64,000 bases of DNA from Arthrobacter sp. zg-Y769 (GCF_020907405.1 NZ_JAJJOE010000017.1:1-64000); one strand, 5' to 3'; positions 28,227 through 39,574 are shown, counted from the first letter of the stretch. Numbers and translations are program-made. Notes: generated by a model not told the origin, from the sequence alone.

Positions 28227-29557
28227 GGAGCTGTTGGTTCACTTTCGGGGATTTTACGGGCAAAGGAAAGCAGGACGCCGACGGCGGCGAGGGTGAAGGT
28301 CAGTGAGGAACCGCCGTAGGAAATAAACGGCAGCGGAACACCGATGACCGGGAGCAGGCCCGTCACCATGGCAATGTTCACGAACGCCTGCCCGATGATC
28401 CAGACCAGGATCGCGCCGCAGACAATGCGGATGAACGGATCCGTGTGGCGCATGGTGACCCGGACCGTCGCGACGGCGAGGACCGCAAAGAGGCTCACGA
28501 CCACCAGTGTTCCGAGCAGGCCGAACTCTTCGCCGATGATGGCGAAGATGAAGTCATTGTGGGCTTCGGGGATCCAGTTCCATTTCTGCCGGCTCTGTCC
28601 CAGGCCCAGACCCAGCCAGCCGCCCGAAGCCAGCGCATACATGCCGGCGTTGGCCTGGTCGCAGAGGCCTGTGCTGCAGTCCAGCTGGAGCCAGGCGCTG
28701 ATCCGGCTGGAGCGGTTGCTGCTCACGACGGACATCAGTCCCGCCCCGACAGCTGCGCCGCCGGCCAGGACGCCCAGGAAACGCAGCGGCGCACCGGCGA
28801 AGAACAGGGCCGCGAGCATGATCAGGCCCATCACGATCACCGTGCCGAGGTCGCTGCCGAGCATAACCAGGAGGATGAGGATCCCGCCGCCGGGGACCAC
28901 CGGAATGAGGGCGTGCTTCCACTCCGTGATCAGCCGGCCTTTCCGGGACAGTACCGCTGCAAACCAAATGGCCATGGCCAGCTTTGCCGCTTCCGAGGGC
29001 TGTCCCGTGATGGGGCCGATCTCGATCCAGTTCTTGTTGCCGTTGACTTCCTTGCCGATCGCCAGCACCAGGATGAGCAGGAAAACGGCAAGCCCGTACA
29101 GGGGCCAGGCCAGCCAGCGGTACTGCGCCGGGCCGAGCCGTGAGAGCCCAAGCATGGCGAGGACACCCGCAGCAGCGAACATGGACTGCTTCAGGAAGAG
29201 GTCGAAGGTGGTGGCCGCCCCCGCATCACTCCCGGCGGCGGCGGCAATGGATTCCACCGAGGACGCCGAGAGCACCATCATCAGGCCAATGGCGGTCAGG
29301 GCCATGGTTGCGCCGAGGATCGTGTAATAGCTGGAGCCGGTGGCCCGGCGCCCGCTGCCCTCCAGGAGGACCAGGAAGCGTTCGGTGCGCGACGGCGGTT
29401 TGCCGGGGCGCGCGGCAGCCCGGGGCTTCGGGGCAGCAGGTTTCCCCGTGGCCGGGGCGGTCTTGGCTGTCACCGCGCCCGTGCCGGTATCTGCCGTGGC
29501 CGCAGGGTTCCGGCGCAGGACCGGTTTGCGTTTGCTGCCGGTGGGCGTGGTGACCAA
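28223..29557 (-). CDS. ftsW: FtsW lipid II polymerase (SEDS family)
   Basis: 444 residues. The start is TTG at 29557 with AAGGAG seven bases upstream; the murD stop lies immediately before it. A basic, Pro/Ala-rich cytoplasmic N-terminus (~75 residues) precedes about ten membrane segments. SEDS landmarks are [29 protein letters not shown], and [16 protein letters not shown] near the C-terminus. FtsW polymerises septal glycan with its partner FtsI, encoded six genes upstream. Confidence 0.96.
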   Translation of the reverse strand: MVTTPTGSKRKPVLRRNPAATADTGTGAVTAKTAPATGKPAAPKPRAAARPGKPPSRTERFLVLLEGSGRRATGSSYYTILGATMALTAIGLMMVLSASSVESIAAAAGSDAGAATTFDLFLKQSMFAAAGVLAMLGLSRLGPAQYRWLAWPLYGLAVFLLILVLAIGKEVNGNKNWIEIGPITGQPSEAAKLAMAIWFAAVLSRKGRLITEWKHALIPVVPGGGILILLVMLGSDLGTVIVMGLIMLAALFFAGAPLRFLGVLAGGAAVGAGLMSVVSSNRSSRISAWLQLDCSTGLCDQANAGMYALASGGWLGLGLGQSRQKWNWIPEAHNDFIFAIIGEEFGLLGTLVVVSLFAVLAVATVRVTMRHTDPFIRIVCGAILVWIIGQAFVNIAMVTGLLPVIGVPLPFISYGGSSLTFTLAAVGVLLSFARKIPESEPTAP

Positions 29558-29558
29558 T

Positions 29559-31109
29559 CTAGGGCTCCTTTGGAGTCTGTGCCTGTCCCGGTGCCTGCTG
29601 TTCGCCCATATACCCTGCAACGGCTTCGATAAAAGCCTCGCCGCGGTGGGCATAGGAAGTGAACTGGTCCATGGAAGCTGCTGCCGGCGCCATCAGCACG
29701 GTGTCTCCAGCGCCGGCCGCAGCGGCTGCCGCAGCGACCGCCCGAACCATGATCTCTTCGGCGCTGGTGACCGGTGCCGACAGCTGTTGCTTCCCAGTCT
29801 GCTCCCCGAGGGCGTGGATGACCGGTACATCGGGTGCGTGTTGTGCCAGGGCTGCCTGCAGCTCGCTGCTGTCAGCTCCGATAAGCACCACTGCCTTGAG
29901 TCGGCCGCGGTGTTCGGCAACCAGGTCGTCGTAGCTGACGCCCTTGGACAGTCCGCCGGCAATCCAGACCACGCTGGTGAAGGCGGCCAGCGACGCCGAT
30001 GCGGCGTGCGGATTGGTGGCCTTGGAGTCATTGACCCAGAGAATGTCGTTGAGGCGGGCCACCGGCTGGATCCGGTGGTCGCCGGGTGAGTAGGCGCGCA
30101 GCCCGTCCCGGACCGCTGCCGGTTCGACGCCGAGGGCACGCACCAGCGCGGCCGCGGCCAGCGCGTTGGCCACCATGTGCCGGGGTGCGTACTCCCCCAG
30201 GTCCGTCATGGCGGCCAGCTCGGCGGCGGAATCCTTGCGCTGCTCAATGAAGGCGCGGTCCACGAGCAGTCCTTCGACCACTCCAACCATGCTGACCGCC
30301 GGCACGGAAGTGGTGAAGCCGACGGCGCGGCAGCCTTCAACGACGTCGGCTTCCTCGACCATGCGCTCGGTCTCGTACTGCTCCGCGTTGTAGATGCAGG
30401 CGACCTGGGTGTTTTCGTAGATCTTGGCCTTGTCGGCCAGATAGGCCTCGTAGGAACCGTGCCAGTCCACGTGGTCTTCGGCAATGTTCAGGCACACGCT
30501 GGCCAGCGGGGAAATGGAGTGCGTCCAGTGCAGCTGGAAGCTGGATAGCTCCACGGCAATGGCGTCATAGCCTTCCGGATCCCGGATCGCGTCGAGGATC
30601 GGGGTGCCTACGTTGCCTGCAGCAATAGCGCGCAGCCCGGCGGCACGAAGCATGCTTTCGGTCATCGAAACGGTGGTGGTCTTGCCGTTGGTGCCGGTGA
30701 TCGCCAGCCACTGGGCTGTCTTGCGGCCCTCGCGGATGCGTACCCGCCAGGCGAGTTCGACGTCGCCCCACACGGGAATATCCGCCTCGGCGGCTGCCGC
30801 CAGCACCGGATGGGTGGGCCGGAAGCCCGGTGAGGTCACCACGAGATCGGGGGCCGCGCCGTCGACCTGTGGAAGCGCGGCGACGGCGTCGGCGCCCAGC
30901 AGGATGCCTGCGGCGCCGACTATGCGGAGGGTGTCCGCCTTGGCCCGGTTCTCCGCGGTGTCCCTGGCGTCAACAACCACTACCCGGGCACCGAGCTCAA
31001 TCAGCGTGTCCGCTGCCGAGAAGCCGGAGAGGCCGATACCGGTGACGACTACCCGCAGGCCGCTCCAATCGGCGTCCCAGGTGGTCAGTTCGCTAAGCGG
31101 TGCACTCAC
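29559..31109 (-). CDS. murD: UDP-N-acetylmuramoylalanine–D-glutamate ligase
   Basis: 516 residues from the GTG at 31109 ([15 protein letters not shown]), which overlaps the mraY stop (GTGA). The longer upstream reading lies inside mraY and is a shadow. MurD landmarks are [23 protein letters not shown], the ATP loop [41 protein letters not shown], and [16 protein letters not shown]. It is slightly longer than E. coli MurD, due mainly to an insertion around 255–290 and a tail ([15 protein letters not shown]). Confidence 0.97.
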   Translation of the reverse strand: MSAPLSELTTWDADWSGLRVVVTGIGLSGFSAADTLIELGARVVVVDARDTAENRAKADTLRIVGAAGILLGADAVAALPQVDGAAPDLVVTSPGFRPTHPVLAAAAEADIPVWGDVELAWRVRIREGRKTAQWLAITGTNGKTTTVSMTESMLRAAGLRAIAAGNVGTPILDAIRDPEGYDAIAVELSSFQLHWTHSISPLASVCLNIAEDHVDWHGSYEAYLADKAKIYENTQVACIYNAEQYETERMVEEADVVEGCRAVGFTTSVPAVSMVGVVEGLLVDRAFIEQRKDSAAELAAMTDLGEYAPRHMVANALAAAALVRALGVEPAAVRDGLRAYSPGDHRIQPVARLNDILWVNDSKATNPHAASASLAAFTSVVWIAGGLSKGVSYDDLVAEHRGRLKAVVLIGADSSELQAALAQHAPDVPVIHALGEQTGKQQLSAPVTSAEEIMVRAVAAAAAAAGAGDTVLMAPAAASMDQFTSYAHRGEAFIEAVAGYMGEQQAPGQAQTPKEP

Positions 31110-32209
31110 AGTCCCACCACCCATTCGGCGTAGAAGATGCCCAGTGCCACGGCAACGCACAGGCCGGCGATGATCCAGAACCGGACCACCACGGTGACCT
31201 CGGCCCAGCCCTTGAGCTCGAAGTGGTGCTGCAGCGGAGCCATCTTGAAGACCCGCTTGCCGCCGCTGAGCTTGAAGTAGCCCACCTGGATGATGACGGA
31301 GAGGGTGATGATCACGAACAGGCCGGCGAGGATCACGAGCAGCAGTTCGGTGCGCGAGAGGATGGCGAAGGCCGCAATGGCACCGCCGATGGCCAGGGAA
31401 CCGGTGTCGCCCATGAAGATCTTTGCCGGCGAGGTGTTCCACCAGAGGAAGCCGATGAGCGCGCCCGCCATGGCACCGGCCAGCAGGGCCAGGTCCATCG
31501 GGTCGCGGACCTCGTAGCAGACGCCCCCGGCGTCCGGCGAGCCGCAGCTCTGGTTGTACTGCCAGATCCCGATCAGGAAGTAGGCGCCGAACACCAGCAC
31601 GGACGCGCCGGCGGCCAGCCCGTCAAGGCCGTCGGCGAGGTTCACGCCGTTGGTGGTGCCCGTGATGATGACCAGGGACCAGATGACGAACAGGATCGCG
31701 CCGATGACCGTTCCCGCAAAGGCAAGGTCGAAGTTGGTGTCCCGGATAAAGGAGACCGCGGTCGACGCCGGCGTCCTCCCCTGCTCATTGGGGAACTGCA
31801 GGGCCAGGACGGCAAAGGTAATGCCCACCACGGCCTGCAGGATGATCTTTGCCTTGGCGTTCAGGCCCAGGCTGCGCTGCTTGGAGATCTTGGTGTAGTC
31901 GTCAATGAAGCCGACCATGCCCATGCCCACGGTGAGCAGCAGGACCAGCAGTCCGGACGCCGTCGGGCTGAAGGACCCGAAGCCGAGCAGGCCGCTGATG
32001 AAGTGGGTAAGGAAGTACGCAGCCACCACGGACGCCACGATGACGGCGCCGCCCATGGTGGGGGTGCCGCGCTTGGTGTGGTGCGAGGTGGGGCCGTCGT
32101 CGCGGACGAACTGGCCGTAGCCTTTCCGCACCAGGAAACGGATGAACAGGGGTGTTCCGGCAAAGGCGAAGACCAGAGCCAGCGAAGACCCTACAAGCAG
32201 GGAGATCAC
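31106..32209 (-). CDS. mraY: Phospho-N-acetylmuramoyl-pentapeptide transferase
   Basis: 367 residues with about ten membrane segments. MraY forms lipid I on undecaprenyl phosphate. Conserved loops are [22 protein letters not shown] (catalytic Asp pair), [35 protein letters not shown] ([20 protein letters not shown]), and [20 protein letters not shown]. It overlaps murF and murD by 4 bp each. Confidence 0.98.
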   Translation of the reverse strand: MISLLVGSSLALVFAFAGTPLFIRFLVRKGYGQFVRDDGPTSHHTKRGTPTMGGAVIVASVVAAYFLTHFISGLLGFGSFSPTASGLLVLLLTVGMGMVGFIDDYTKISKQRSLGLNAKAKIILQAVVGITFAVLALQFPNEQGRTPASTAVSFIRDTNFDLAFAGTVIGAILFVIWSLVIITGTTNGVNLADGLDGLAAGASVLVFGAYFLIGIWQYNQSCGSPDAGGVCYEVRDPMDLALLAGAMAGALIGFLWWNTSPAKIFMGDTGSLAIGGAIAAFAILSRTELLLVILAGLFVIITLSVIIQVGYFKLSGGKRVFKMAPLQHHFELKGWAEVTVVVRFWIIAGLCVAVALGIFYAEWVVGL

Positions 32210-33711
32210 AGGTTCTCTCCTCCGGTCCTTTCGGTGCGTGCCGGCATGGACGCCGAATCAGTTGCTGCGGACGGTGGTACAGGGGTCAAGGCTATCCGAT
32301 CGCCGAGGAAGCGCAGGGCCGCCCCGTTGGAGGATTTGAACAGGACAATATCGCCGGGCGCGAGGGACTCGGTGAGGATGCGCTCGGCATCCTCCGCCGT
32401 CTCCACGAAGGTGGATTCCTCCCCCCAGGAACCCTCCATGACCGCACCGGTGTGCATGGCACGGGCGCCGGTGCCCACGACGATGAGTTTGGAAATATTG
32501 AGCCGGACAGCGTAGCGGCCGATGGCATCGTGCTCGGTCACGGCGTCCTCGCCAAGCTCCAGCATTTCGCCCAGGACTGCCCAGGTGCGTCGCTCCCGGC
32601 CGAGCTCGGCCAGCGTGCGCAGGGCAGCGCGCATGGATTCCGGGTTCGCGTTGTAGGCATCGTTGATCACCGTGACGCCGTCGGCGCGGTCGGTGCGCTC
32701 CATGCGCCAGCGGCTTGCCGCAGTGCGGCCGGAAAGACCCGCGGCGATCTGTGCGCCGGGAATGCCGGCGGCATAGGCAGCGGCAGCGGCGGCCAGCAGG
32801 TTTGCCGTGTGGTGGGCGCCGATGAGTCCGGAGCGGACTTCGTGCCGGCTGCCGTCGGGCAGCAGCAGCGTGAAGACGGGCCGGCCTTCCGCGTCGGTGC
32901 GTGCGTCCAGGGCGCGGACGGCGTTCTTGGCGCCGTGCGCTGCCTCGGGCGAGGAGGTGAAGTAGAGAACGGGTGCCTCGGTGCGCCCGGCCATCGCCGC
33001 AACGCGCACGTCGTCGGCATTCAGGATGGCGGTACCGCAGGCGGGCAGTGCCTCCACGAGCTCACCCTTGGCGACGGCGATGTTGTCCACGCCGCCGAAC
33101 TCGCCCGCATGTGCGGAGCCGACGAAAAGAACGACGCCGATGTCCGGCTTCACCATGTCGGCCAGGTAGCGGATATGTCCGATTCCCGTTGCACCCATTT
33201 CCATCACGAGGTAGCGGGTGCCGTAGCCGGCGGTGAACACGGTCAGCGGAAGGCCCACCTCGCCGTTGTAGGAACCTACCGGTGCGACGGTGGGGCCGGC
33301 CTCGCCGAGCACTCCGGCCAGCAGGTCCTTGGTGGTGGTCTTGCCGGCGGAACCTGTGATTCCGATAACCGTCAGTTCGCCGTGTGCACGGAGCCGGCGG
33401 ACAATCTCCGCGGCCAGGGTGCCCATGGCGAGGACAGCGTCGGGGACCAGCACGGCCGGGTAAAGTGCGCCGGCGTCGTTGGCCACCGGCCGCTCGACGA
33501 GCGCAAGCATGGCGCCGCGGGCAAAAGCCGCGTCCACGAACAGGTGCCCGTCTGAGTTCTCGCCGGGCTTGGCGATGAAAAGCGAGCCCTGCACGGCCTC
33601 GCGCGAATCCGTAGTGGCGGAAGTCACGACGACACCCGGAGTCTGTGCGGCCGGGCCGATCAGCTCGCCGCCTGTAATTGCCGCTATTTCGGCTGCATTA
33701 AGTTCAATCAT
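32206..33711 (-). CDS. murF: UDP-MurNAc-tripeptide–D-alanyl-D-alanine ligase
   Basis: 501 residues. MurF adds D-Ala-D-Ala, the last cytoplasmic step. The N-terminal domain begins [17 protein letters not shown] and carries the conserved [17 protein letters not shown]. The ATP loop is [19 protein letters not shown], with NYNGEVG-type [13 protein letters not shown] following. [17 protein letters not shown] and [19 protein letters not shown] are diagnostic. It begins 6 bp after murE ends. Confidence 0.98.
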   Translation of the reverse strand: MIELNAAEIAAITGGELIGPAAQTPGVVVTSATTDSREAVQGSLFIAKPGENSDGHLFVDAAFARGAMLALVERPVANDAGALYPAVLVPDAVLAMGTLAAEIVRRLRAHGELTVIGITGSAGKTTTKDLLAGVLGEAGPTVAPVGSYNGEVGLPLTVFTAGYGTRYLVMEMGATGIGHIRYLADMVKPDIGVVLFVGSAHAGEFGGVDNIAVAKGELVEALPACGTAILNADDVRVAAMAGRTEAPVLYFTSSPEAAHGAKNAVRALDARTDAEGRPVFTLLLPDGSRHEVRSGLIGAHHTANLLAAAAAAYAAGIPGAQIAAGLSGRTAASRWRMERTDRADGVTVINDAYNANPESMRAALRTLAELGRERRTWAVLGEMLELGEDAVTEHDAIGRYAVRLNISKLIVVGTGARAMHTGAVMEGSWGEESTFVETAEDAERILTESLAPGDIVLFKSSNGAALRFLGDRIALTPVPPSAATDSASMPARTERTGGENL

Positions 33712-33717
33712 GACGAC

Positions 33718-35376
33718 TTAGGACTCTACCCCGTCACTCGAAAGGGCAGTGAATCCGTATCTTGTCAAAGCCCGGCGCAGCTCCACCCGATCATCGAGGG
33801 CAAGGTTCTCCCCCATGACCTCCTGCCACACCTCGTGGCCGCGGCCGGCCACCAGCACGGTGTCCCGGGGACGGGCCAGTTCCACGGCGCGGTCGATGGC
33901 AACGGCACGGGGGGCCACTTCCTCAATGACGCAGGGCAGGCCCTCTTCGGTCCGTGCGGCTTCGGCACCGCGCAGGACGTCCGCGCGGATGGCGGCCGCA
34001 TCCTCGCCGTGCGGATCGTCGTCGGTGACGATGACGACGTCGGCCAGGCGGGCCGCGATGGCGCCCATCAGCGGACGCTTGGTCTGGTCCCGTTCACCGG
34101 TGGCACCGAAGACGATGATCACCCGCGCGTCGGCGCCGGGACGCCGCACGGAGGCAAGCGTGCGGGTCAGGGCATCGGGGTTGTGGGCAAAATCAACGAT
34201 GGCTGCCGGCTCTTCACCGATCAGCTGCATGCGTCCGGGCACCTCGACGGTAAACGGATCACGGGTATCCAGCGCCTCCTGTACGGCTTCCGCCGGGACG
34301 CCGGAGGCCAGCACCATGACGGTGGCCAGCGCGGCGTTGGAAACGTTGAAGGTGCCGGGCAGGGCCGTGGAGACCCGGAGCCGCTCGCCCCCGGGACCGC
34401 GGAGAGTGAAGGAGTGTCCGAGCCCGCGCGGTTCGACGTCGGCCACGGACCAATCCGCGTCGCCGGCTGCGCCGTCGGTGGCCAGGCTCAGCACGGGCAC
34501 CCCGGCCCGGGCTGCCATTTTGGCGCCCCATTCGTCGTCGACGGTGACAACCGCCCGGCGGGCGCGGTCTGGCTGGAAGAGCGCGGCCTTGGCAGCGAAA
34601 TATTCCTCCATGGACCCGTGCAGGTCCAGGTGGTCCTGGGTGAGGTTGGTGAACCCGGCGACGTCGAAGCGGACGCCGTCCACCCGGCGGTAGGTAATCG
34701 CGTGGGAGGACACTTCCATGGTGGCTGCGTCCAGGTTCCGCTCGCGCATGAGGGCCAGCAGCCCGTGCACCTGCGGCGATTCAGGCGTGGTCAGGACGCT
34801 CGGAATGGCTTCCCCGCCGGCGAGGATCTCGATGGTGCCGATCAGCCCGGTAGTGCGCCCGAGCGCCTGCAGCAGCGAGTTCACGAAGTACGAGGTGGTG
34901 GTCTTGCCGTTGGTGCCGGTGATGCCGAACAGGGTGGGGCGGGGCCCCTCCGCCGGAACGCTGTTGAACACTGCGGCGGCCAGCGGACCCACCAGCCGGC
35001 GGACATCCCCGGCCACGAAGACGGGAATCTGCAGGCCGGCGAGGTACTCCAGCCCGGCTGCGTCGGTGAGGACGGCGGCGGCCCCTGAGGCCTCAGCCGC
35101 ACCGGCGAAGCGCGCTCCGTGGTGCCGGGCGCCGGCAAGGCCCACGTACAGGTCGCCGGGAAGCACCTCGCGGGAATTGATCGTGAGACCCGAGACCTCG
35201 GTACCCCAGGCTGCTTCCGCCGTCCCGGCGGCGGGCACAACGTCCCGCAGTTCCGCAGGCAGTGCCTGCACCGCTGCGCGTAGGGTTACCGGATCCACGG
35301 CGCCGGGACGAAGACCGGATCCGGTGGGGGAATTTTCACTTATTGGCACTTCAATGCTCCAGGAATTAGTACTCAA
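33718..35376 (-). CDS. murE: UDP-MurNAc-dipeptide ligase adding residue 3 (probably L-lysine)
   Basis: 552 residues. MurE landmarks are INSREVLPGDLYVGLAG, the ATP loop [57 protein letters not shown] and VDFAHNPDALTRTL. At the site that selects the third amino acid, where DAP enzymes have DNPR, this protein has DDDPHGED. The Arg is missing, which argues for a substrate other than meso-DAP; L-Lys is expected for Arthrobacter. The N-terminus has a ~30-residue polar extension and overlaps ftsI by 11 bp. Confidence 0.96.
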   Translation of the reverse strand: MSTNSWSIEVPISENSPTGSGLRPGAVDPVTLRAAVQALPAELRDVVPAAGTAEAAWGTEVSGLTINSREVLPGDLYVGLAGARHHGARFAGAAEASGAAAVLTDAAGLEYLAGLQIPVFVAGDVRRLVGPLAAAVFNSVPAEGPRPTLFGITGTNGKTTTSYFVNSLLQALGRTTGLIGTIEILAGGEAIPSVLTTPESPQVHGLLALMRERNLDAATMEVSSHAITYRRVDGVRFDVAGFTNLTQDHLDLHGSMEEYFAAKAALFQPDRARRAVVTVDDEWGAKMAARAGVPVLSLATDGAAGDADWSVADVEPRGLGHSFTLRGPGGERLRVSTALPGTFNVSNAALATVMVLASGVPAEAVQEALDTRDPFTVEVPGRMQLIGEEPAAIVDFAHNPDALTRTLASVRRPGADARVIIVFGATGERDQTKRPLMGAIAARLADVVIVTDDDPHGEDAAAIRADVLRGAEAARTEEGLPCVIEEVAPRAVAIDRAVELARPRDTVLVAGRGHEVWQEVMGENLALDDRVELRRALTRYGFTALSSDGVES

Positions 35377-37147
35377 TGGGGTAGGTCTCAGGCTTACCCG
35401 TGGAGGGCGGCACGTTGTTGCTGACGAGTGCCTGTTCCATGACCTTCTGGAAGGACTGGCCCGGAATGATGTAGTAGAGGTCGCCCTGGGGCCGCTGGAG
35501 GGTCACCACAACCACGTACTTCGGATCATCCATGGGTGCAATACCAGCATAAGAGAGGGTGGAGCCCGAATAGCCGCCGTTGGGTCCGGGGGCTTCCGCC
35601 GTACCCGTCTTGGAACCGACCCGGTACTGCTTCAGGGCACCCGTCTTGCCGGAGCCCTCCTCGGTGACCGTTTCCAGCATGTTCCGGACCTGCCCGGCGG
35701 TGTCTTCGGAGACAACCCGCGTTCCCGGTTCCTTTTCGATCGGTTTCTCCGTGCCGTCCTCCGCGATGACGGAGTCGATGATGCTTGGCTGGAGCCGCAC
35801 GCCGTCGTTGGCAATGGTCTGGTAGACGCTTGCCGTGTGCAGCGCCGTCTGCGTCAGGCCCTGGCCGAACAGCACGGTGTACTGCTGCCGTCCGTCCCAG
35901 TCGGCGGGCTCCGGCAGCAGACCTGCCGTCTCACCGTTCAGTCCGACGTTCAACGGCTGGCCGATCCCGAACTTCCGCAGCCAGTCATACCGCTCCTGCG
36001 GCGTCAGCTGCTGTCCAACCATCACCGTTCCGGTGTTCATGGACTTGGCCAGCACACCGGCCACGGTCATTTTGACCTTCCCGTGCGGAACGGCGTCCTT
36101 GAAGGTCTGGCCGTCAACTGTATAGGTGGCGTCCAGTTCCAACCGTGTTTCGGGAGTGGTGAGGCCCTGCTCGATCGCGGCGGCCATGGTGATGACCTTT
36201 GTGGTGGAACCGGGCTCGAAGAAGTCCGTGACGGACCGCGCCTTGCGGGACTCCGCCGGGGTTGCACCGGGGTTGTTGGGATCCACCGTAGTGGATTCCG
36301 CCAGGGCAATCACCCGGGCGGTGTCGGCCTCCATCACCACGATGTTGCCCCACTCGGCCTCGTATTCCTCCACCTGTGCCGCAATGGTCTGCTGGGCAAA
36401 CCACTGCAGGTCCTGGTCGATGCTGAGCTTGATGGACTCGCCGTCGTGGACGGGAACGTCCTCGTTGGTGGCATACGGGATGCGGATACCGTCGCCGCCG
36501 ATTTCGTAGGTCTTGCTGCCGGCCTCGCCGGCAAGGATCTCGTCCTGGGTCAGTTCGAGGCCTTCCTGGGCACCCTCGGTACCGAGGAAACCGACGATGG
36601 AACCGGCGACTGCACCGGAGGGATAGGTCCGCAGGGTGGTCCGGTCCGCGTACACACCGGGGAACTTCACCGCCAGGACTTTTTCCTTGACTTCAGGGGT
36701 TACGGTCTTCGCGACAAAGTTGAAGCCCTTCTCCCCCATCAGGGCGGAGCGCAGGGTTCCGGGATCCTGGCCCAGGACCGCCCCGAGTTCCTCAAACGCC
36801 TGGTCGAAGGTGACGTCCTGGAGTTTCCCTTCGGCGTCACGGCGCTTGAATTCCTCGCCGATGTCCTGCGAAAGGCGCTGGTCCACGACAATGTCGAACC
36901 GCTCCACGCTTCGGGCCAGGTAGTTGCCGTTGGAGTCAAGGATGCTTCCGCGGAGTGCAGGTACGGTGACCGTCACCAGCCGGTTGTCCACGGCACTCTG
37001 CGCCATGCCGTCGGGGTCGACCGCCTGCACGTAGAAGAGCCGAAGCCCAAGGACGGTCAGCAGTGCCAGGGCCAGGAGCAGTCCGGCGCGCAGGCGTCCG
37101 GTAACGATGGCCACCCTGTGGTTGTCCGGGCCGGATTTTTGTGCCAC
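35366..37147 (-). CDS. ftsI: Septal transpeptidase FtsI (class B penicillin-binding protein)
   Basis: 593 residues. A short cytoplasmic tail and one membrane anchor (LLLALALLTVLGLRLFYVQAV, ~22–42) precede the pedestal and transpeptidase domains. Active-site motifs are SxxK in FFEPGSTTKVITMA (about residue 313), SxN in LAKSMNTGTVM, and KTG in RVGSKTGTAEAPG (about 514). It cross-links septal peptidoglycan with FtsW. It is probably the lethal β-lactam target. It lies between ftsL and murE as in other actinobacteria. Confidence 0.97.
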   Translation of the reverse strand: MAQKSGPDNHRVAIVTGRLRAGLLLALALLTVLGLRLFYVQAVDPDGMAQSAVDNRLVTVTVPALRGSILDSNGNYLARSVERFDIVVDQRLSQDIGEEFKRRDAEGKLQDVTFDQAFEELGAVLGQDPGTLRSALMGEKGFNFVAKTVTPEVKEKVLAVKFPGVYADRTTLRTYPSGAVAGSIVGFLGTEGAQEGLELTQDEILAGEAGSKTYEIGGDGIRIPYATNEDVPVHDGESIKLSIDQDLQWFAQQTIAAQVEEYEAEWGNIVVMEADTARVIALAESTTVDPNNPGATPAESRKARSVTDFFEPGSTTKVITMAAAIEQGLTTPETRLELDATYTVDGQTFKDAVPHGKVKMTVAGVLAKSMNTGTVMVGQQLTPQERYDWLRKFGIGQPLNVGLNGETAGLLPEPADWDGRQQYTVLFGQGLTQTALHTASVYQTIANDGVRLQPSIIDSVIAEDGTEKPIEKEPGTRVVSEDTAGQVRNMLETVTEEGSGKTGALKQYRVGSKTGTAEAPGPNGGYSGSTLSYAGIAPMDDPKYVVVVTLQRPQGDLYYIIPGQSFQKVMEQALVSNNVPPSTGKPETYPIEY

Positions 37148-37195
37148 AACGTGTCCTCGTTTATGCCAGTGTTTCGATTTGCCTGCCGGCGTGGA

Positions 37196-37945
37196 TCAGT
37201 TTCCGCTTAGCTGCCCGGGGGCGGGGATGGTTCCGCCGTTCAGTTCCGCTTCAGGGACGGCGTCCTGGGACTCCGGCGCCGCTTCCGGGACGGCGGCCGC
37301 GGCGGCAGCTGCTGCGGCTGCCTCGGCTTCGGCTAGTGCTGCCGCTTCGGCGGCGGCTGCTGCTGCTGCAGCAGCCTCCTCCTGCTCAATTGCCCTAACC
37401 GTATCCTGCGGCTCTGCCGGAACCACGGACGGCGCGGGGGTAATGGGCTGCGTCAAGACATTCGGCGCACCGATCAGGAGCTCGGCCGGCTCGCCTTCCT
37501 TCGCTGCCTCCGGGCTGCCGGTCACCGCCAGTGTCCGGAGGTCGATGGTGCCGAAGCTTGGGGATGAGACCATGCCGAGGTCAGCGGCGGCAGCTGCCAG
37601 GACCTGGGGCGCCTGGTGGTTCTCGATCTTCTGCGTCAGTGCTTCGTTGCGCTGGGCCAGTTCCGCTTTCTGGCTCTGCAGCTGCACCAGTTCGTACTGG
37701 CCGCTCGAAACCGAGATGTTGAGCAGCAGCACCGAGGCCAGCCCGAGTACCAGTGCAGCGAAGCAGAACACGGCAAAGGGGGCACGCCTGCGGCGCGTGG
37801 CGGCGGGCACCAGGGACAGCGGGGTGCGGCGCCGGACGGCGGGGGCGGGTGCTGCTGTATCCCAGTCAAGGACACGCGCCGTGTTGCCTACGACAGCGCC
37901 TCCGGCGACACTGCTGAATCGGGCCGATGGCCGACGTTCACTCAT
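37196..37945 (-). CDS. ftsL: FtsL-like septum protein with long Ala-rich tail
   Basis: 249 residues. The cytoplasmic N-terminus (~55) is followed by a membrane segment (APFAVFCFAALVLGLASVLLL), then a leucine/glutamine coiled coil (YELVQLQSQKAELAQRNEALTQKI), the order typical of FtsL. The position between rsmH and ftsI agrees. The final ~110 residues are unlike classical FtsL: Pro/Val-rich, then an alanine/glutamate block (~190–225), ending in a Pro/Gly tail. FtsL recruits FtsI/FtsW together with FtsQ and a DivIC/FtsB protein, which is not in this window. Confidence 0.85.
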   Translation of the reverse strand: MSERRPSARFSSVAGGAVVGNTARVLDWDTAAPAPAVRRRTPLSLVPAATRRRRAPFAVFCFAALVLGLASVLLLNISVSSGQYELVQLQSQKAELAQRNEALTQKIENHQAPQVLAAAAADLGMVSSPSFGTIDLRTLAVTGSPEAAKEGEPAELLIGAPNVLTQPITPAPSVVPAEPQDTVRAIEQEEAAAAAAAAAEAAALAEAEAAAAAAAAAAVPEAAPESQDAVPEAELNGGTIPAPGQLSGN

Positions 37946-38943
37946 TATTTCCAGGCCCCATCCATGGGTTTGCGGATTCGTTCTACTGCACGGAGTTTCG
38001 CGGAGGCCGCACGGGGATTCTCTGCGATCTCCTCGTCCGTGGGCACCTCGGTGCCCTTGGTCAGCCTCTTGAGCTGGGCCTTGTGTTGTTCCAGTTCCAC
38101 GGGGAAGCCCTTGGGGGCAGAGGACCGTGCGCCCGCAGCGAAGACACCCTTGACGATTTTGTCCTCAAGCGAGTGGTAGGACATCACCACCACGCGTCCA
38201 CCCATATTCAGCACCGACAGTGACGCCGGGATGGCCCGCTCCAGGACATCCAGTTCCTCGTTCACTTCGATGCGCAGGGCCTGGAAGGTCCGCTTGGCGG
38301 GATGTCCGCCGGTTCGCGCAGCAGCTGCCGGGACAACCCCGCGGATCGCCTCGACCAGTTCGCCCGTAGTGGTGAACGGCTTGGCGGCGCGGGCAGCAAC
38401 GATGGCCGAGGCGATGCGTCCGGCGAACTTCTCCTCGCCCCACTTCCGGATGATGCCCACAAGCTCTGCTTCGGAGTACGTGTTGACGATGTCCGCAGCT
38501 GTACGTCCGCGGGTGGTGTCCATCCGCATGTCCAGGGGCGCGTCGTAGGAGTAGGCGAAGCCGCGGTTCCGCTCATCCAGCTGCAGCGAGGAAACACCCA
38601 GGTCGAACAGGGCACCGTCGATGCCGTCGAACCCAAGATCCGCGACGACGTCCGCTATTTCGTCATACACCGCATGGACCAGGTCAATCCGGTCGGCAAA
38701 GGGTTCCAGCCGTTCGCCGGCCAGCGCCAGAGCCTGGCGGTCCCGGTCAATACCGATCACGTGCAGCTGGGGAAAACGCTGCAGCATGGCCTCGGAGTGC
38801 CCGCCCATGCCCAGGGTGGCATCTACTACAACCGCACGGCCGTGCTCAGCAACGGCACTTTCGATGGAAGGTGCCAGGAGATTGATGCAGCGGTCGCGCA
38901 GCACCGGAACATGCCGTTCCTCGGTGGGGCGCTCTTCGCTCAT
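37945..38943 (-). CDS. rsmH: 16S rRNA (cytosine(1402)-N(4))-methyltransferase
   Basis: 332 residues from the ATG at 38943 ([19 protein letters not shown]), preceded by AAAAGGAAG at proper spacing; an ATG 18 bp upstream lacks a site. SAM-binding motif [15 protein letters not shown], then [40 protein letters not shown], and the C-terminal [14 protein letters not shown]. RsmH methylates C1402 in the ribosomal P site and is routinely the second gene of dcw clusters. Confidence 0.97.
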   Translation of the reverse strand: MSEERPTEERHVPVLRDRCINLLAPSIESAVAEHGRAVVVDATLGMGGHSEAMLQRFPQLHVIGIDRDRQALALAGERLEPFADRIDLVHAVYDEIADVVADLGFDGIDGALFDLGVSSLQLDERNRGFAYSYDAPLDMRMDTTRGRTAADIVNTYSEAELVGIIRKWGEEKFAGRIASAIVAARAAKPFTTTGELVEAIRGVVPAAAARTGGHPAKRTFQALRIEVNEELDVLERAIPASLSVLNMGGRVVVMSYHSLEDKIVKGVFAAGARSSAPKGFPVELEQHKAQLKRLTKGTEVPTDEEIAENPRAASAKLRAVERIRKPMDGAWK

Positions 38944-39139
38944 CTGCGGCTTCCTTTTCATACATAGTGTGGTTTTGTGTTTTGCTGCGGCCGGTTCTTA
39001 AACCAGACCCCCATCCGCGCCTCACCGCTGCGCACCGTCTGGCTCCGGGGAAGGGAAGCCAGATGGGCCTTGCGGTGGGGCGGCGGGAGATCTCATTCAA
39101 GACCCTGCTCCGGTTCGTCCCGGTGTTGGGATGGTGCTG

Positions 39140-39574
39140 CTAGAAAATTCCCGGAATCGTGTCCTCGTCGGTTTCCGAGAACGCGGTTTCCTGTTCTGCC
39201 AGGTAGTTCTGCCAAGCGGTTGCATCCCAGATCTCGGCCCGCGTGCCTGCGCCGATGACGACCAGTTCGCGCCCGAGTCCTGCGTATGAGCGCAGCGTCG
39301 GGGGAATGGTTACCCGGCCCTGCTTATCCGGTACTTCGTCAGAGGCCCCCGAGAGAAAGACACGAATGTAGTCACGCGCCTGGCGGGAGGAAAGTGGAGC
39401 TTCCCGCATCTGCTCGTGGACCCGTTCGAATTCCTTCTGGCTGAAGACGTAGATGCAGCGCTCCTGCCCCCTGGTCAGGACAAGCCCGTCGGCCAGTTCC
39501 TCACGGAATTTGGCCGGCAGGATCAGCCTCCCCTTCTCGTCCAGACGCGGTGAATGTGTTCCTAGGAACATCAC
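39140..39574 (-). CDS. mraZ: Transcriptional regulator MraZ
   Basis: 144 residues containing two AbrB-like SpoVT repeats: [26 protein letters not shown] and a second with [30 protein letters not shown] (DxKGR/DKQGR cores). MraZ binds repeated GTGGG-like boxes upstream of itself and controls the dcw cluster. Three such boxes are present at 39634–39659. It is the first gene of the leftward cluster, 196 bp before rsmH. Confidence 0.97.
   Translation of the reverse strand: MMFLGTHSPRLDEKGRLILPAKFREELADGLVLTRGQERCIYVFSQKEFERVHEQMREAPLSSRQARDYIRVFLSGASDEVPDKQGRVTIPPTLRSYAGLGRELVVIGAGTRAEIWDATAWQNYLAEQETAFSETDEDTIPGIF

Noticed and set aside
31110-31442. An apparent N-terminal extension of murD
   Set aside because: It lies inside mraY in another frame with Arg/His-rich composition; MurD begins at the GTG overlapping the mraY stop.
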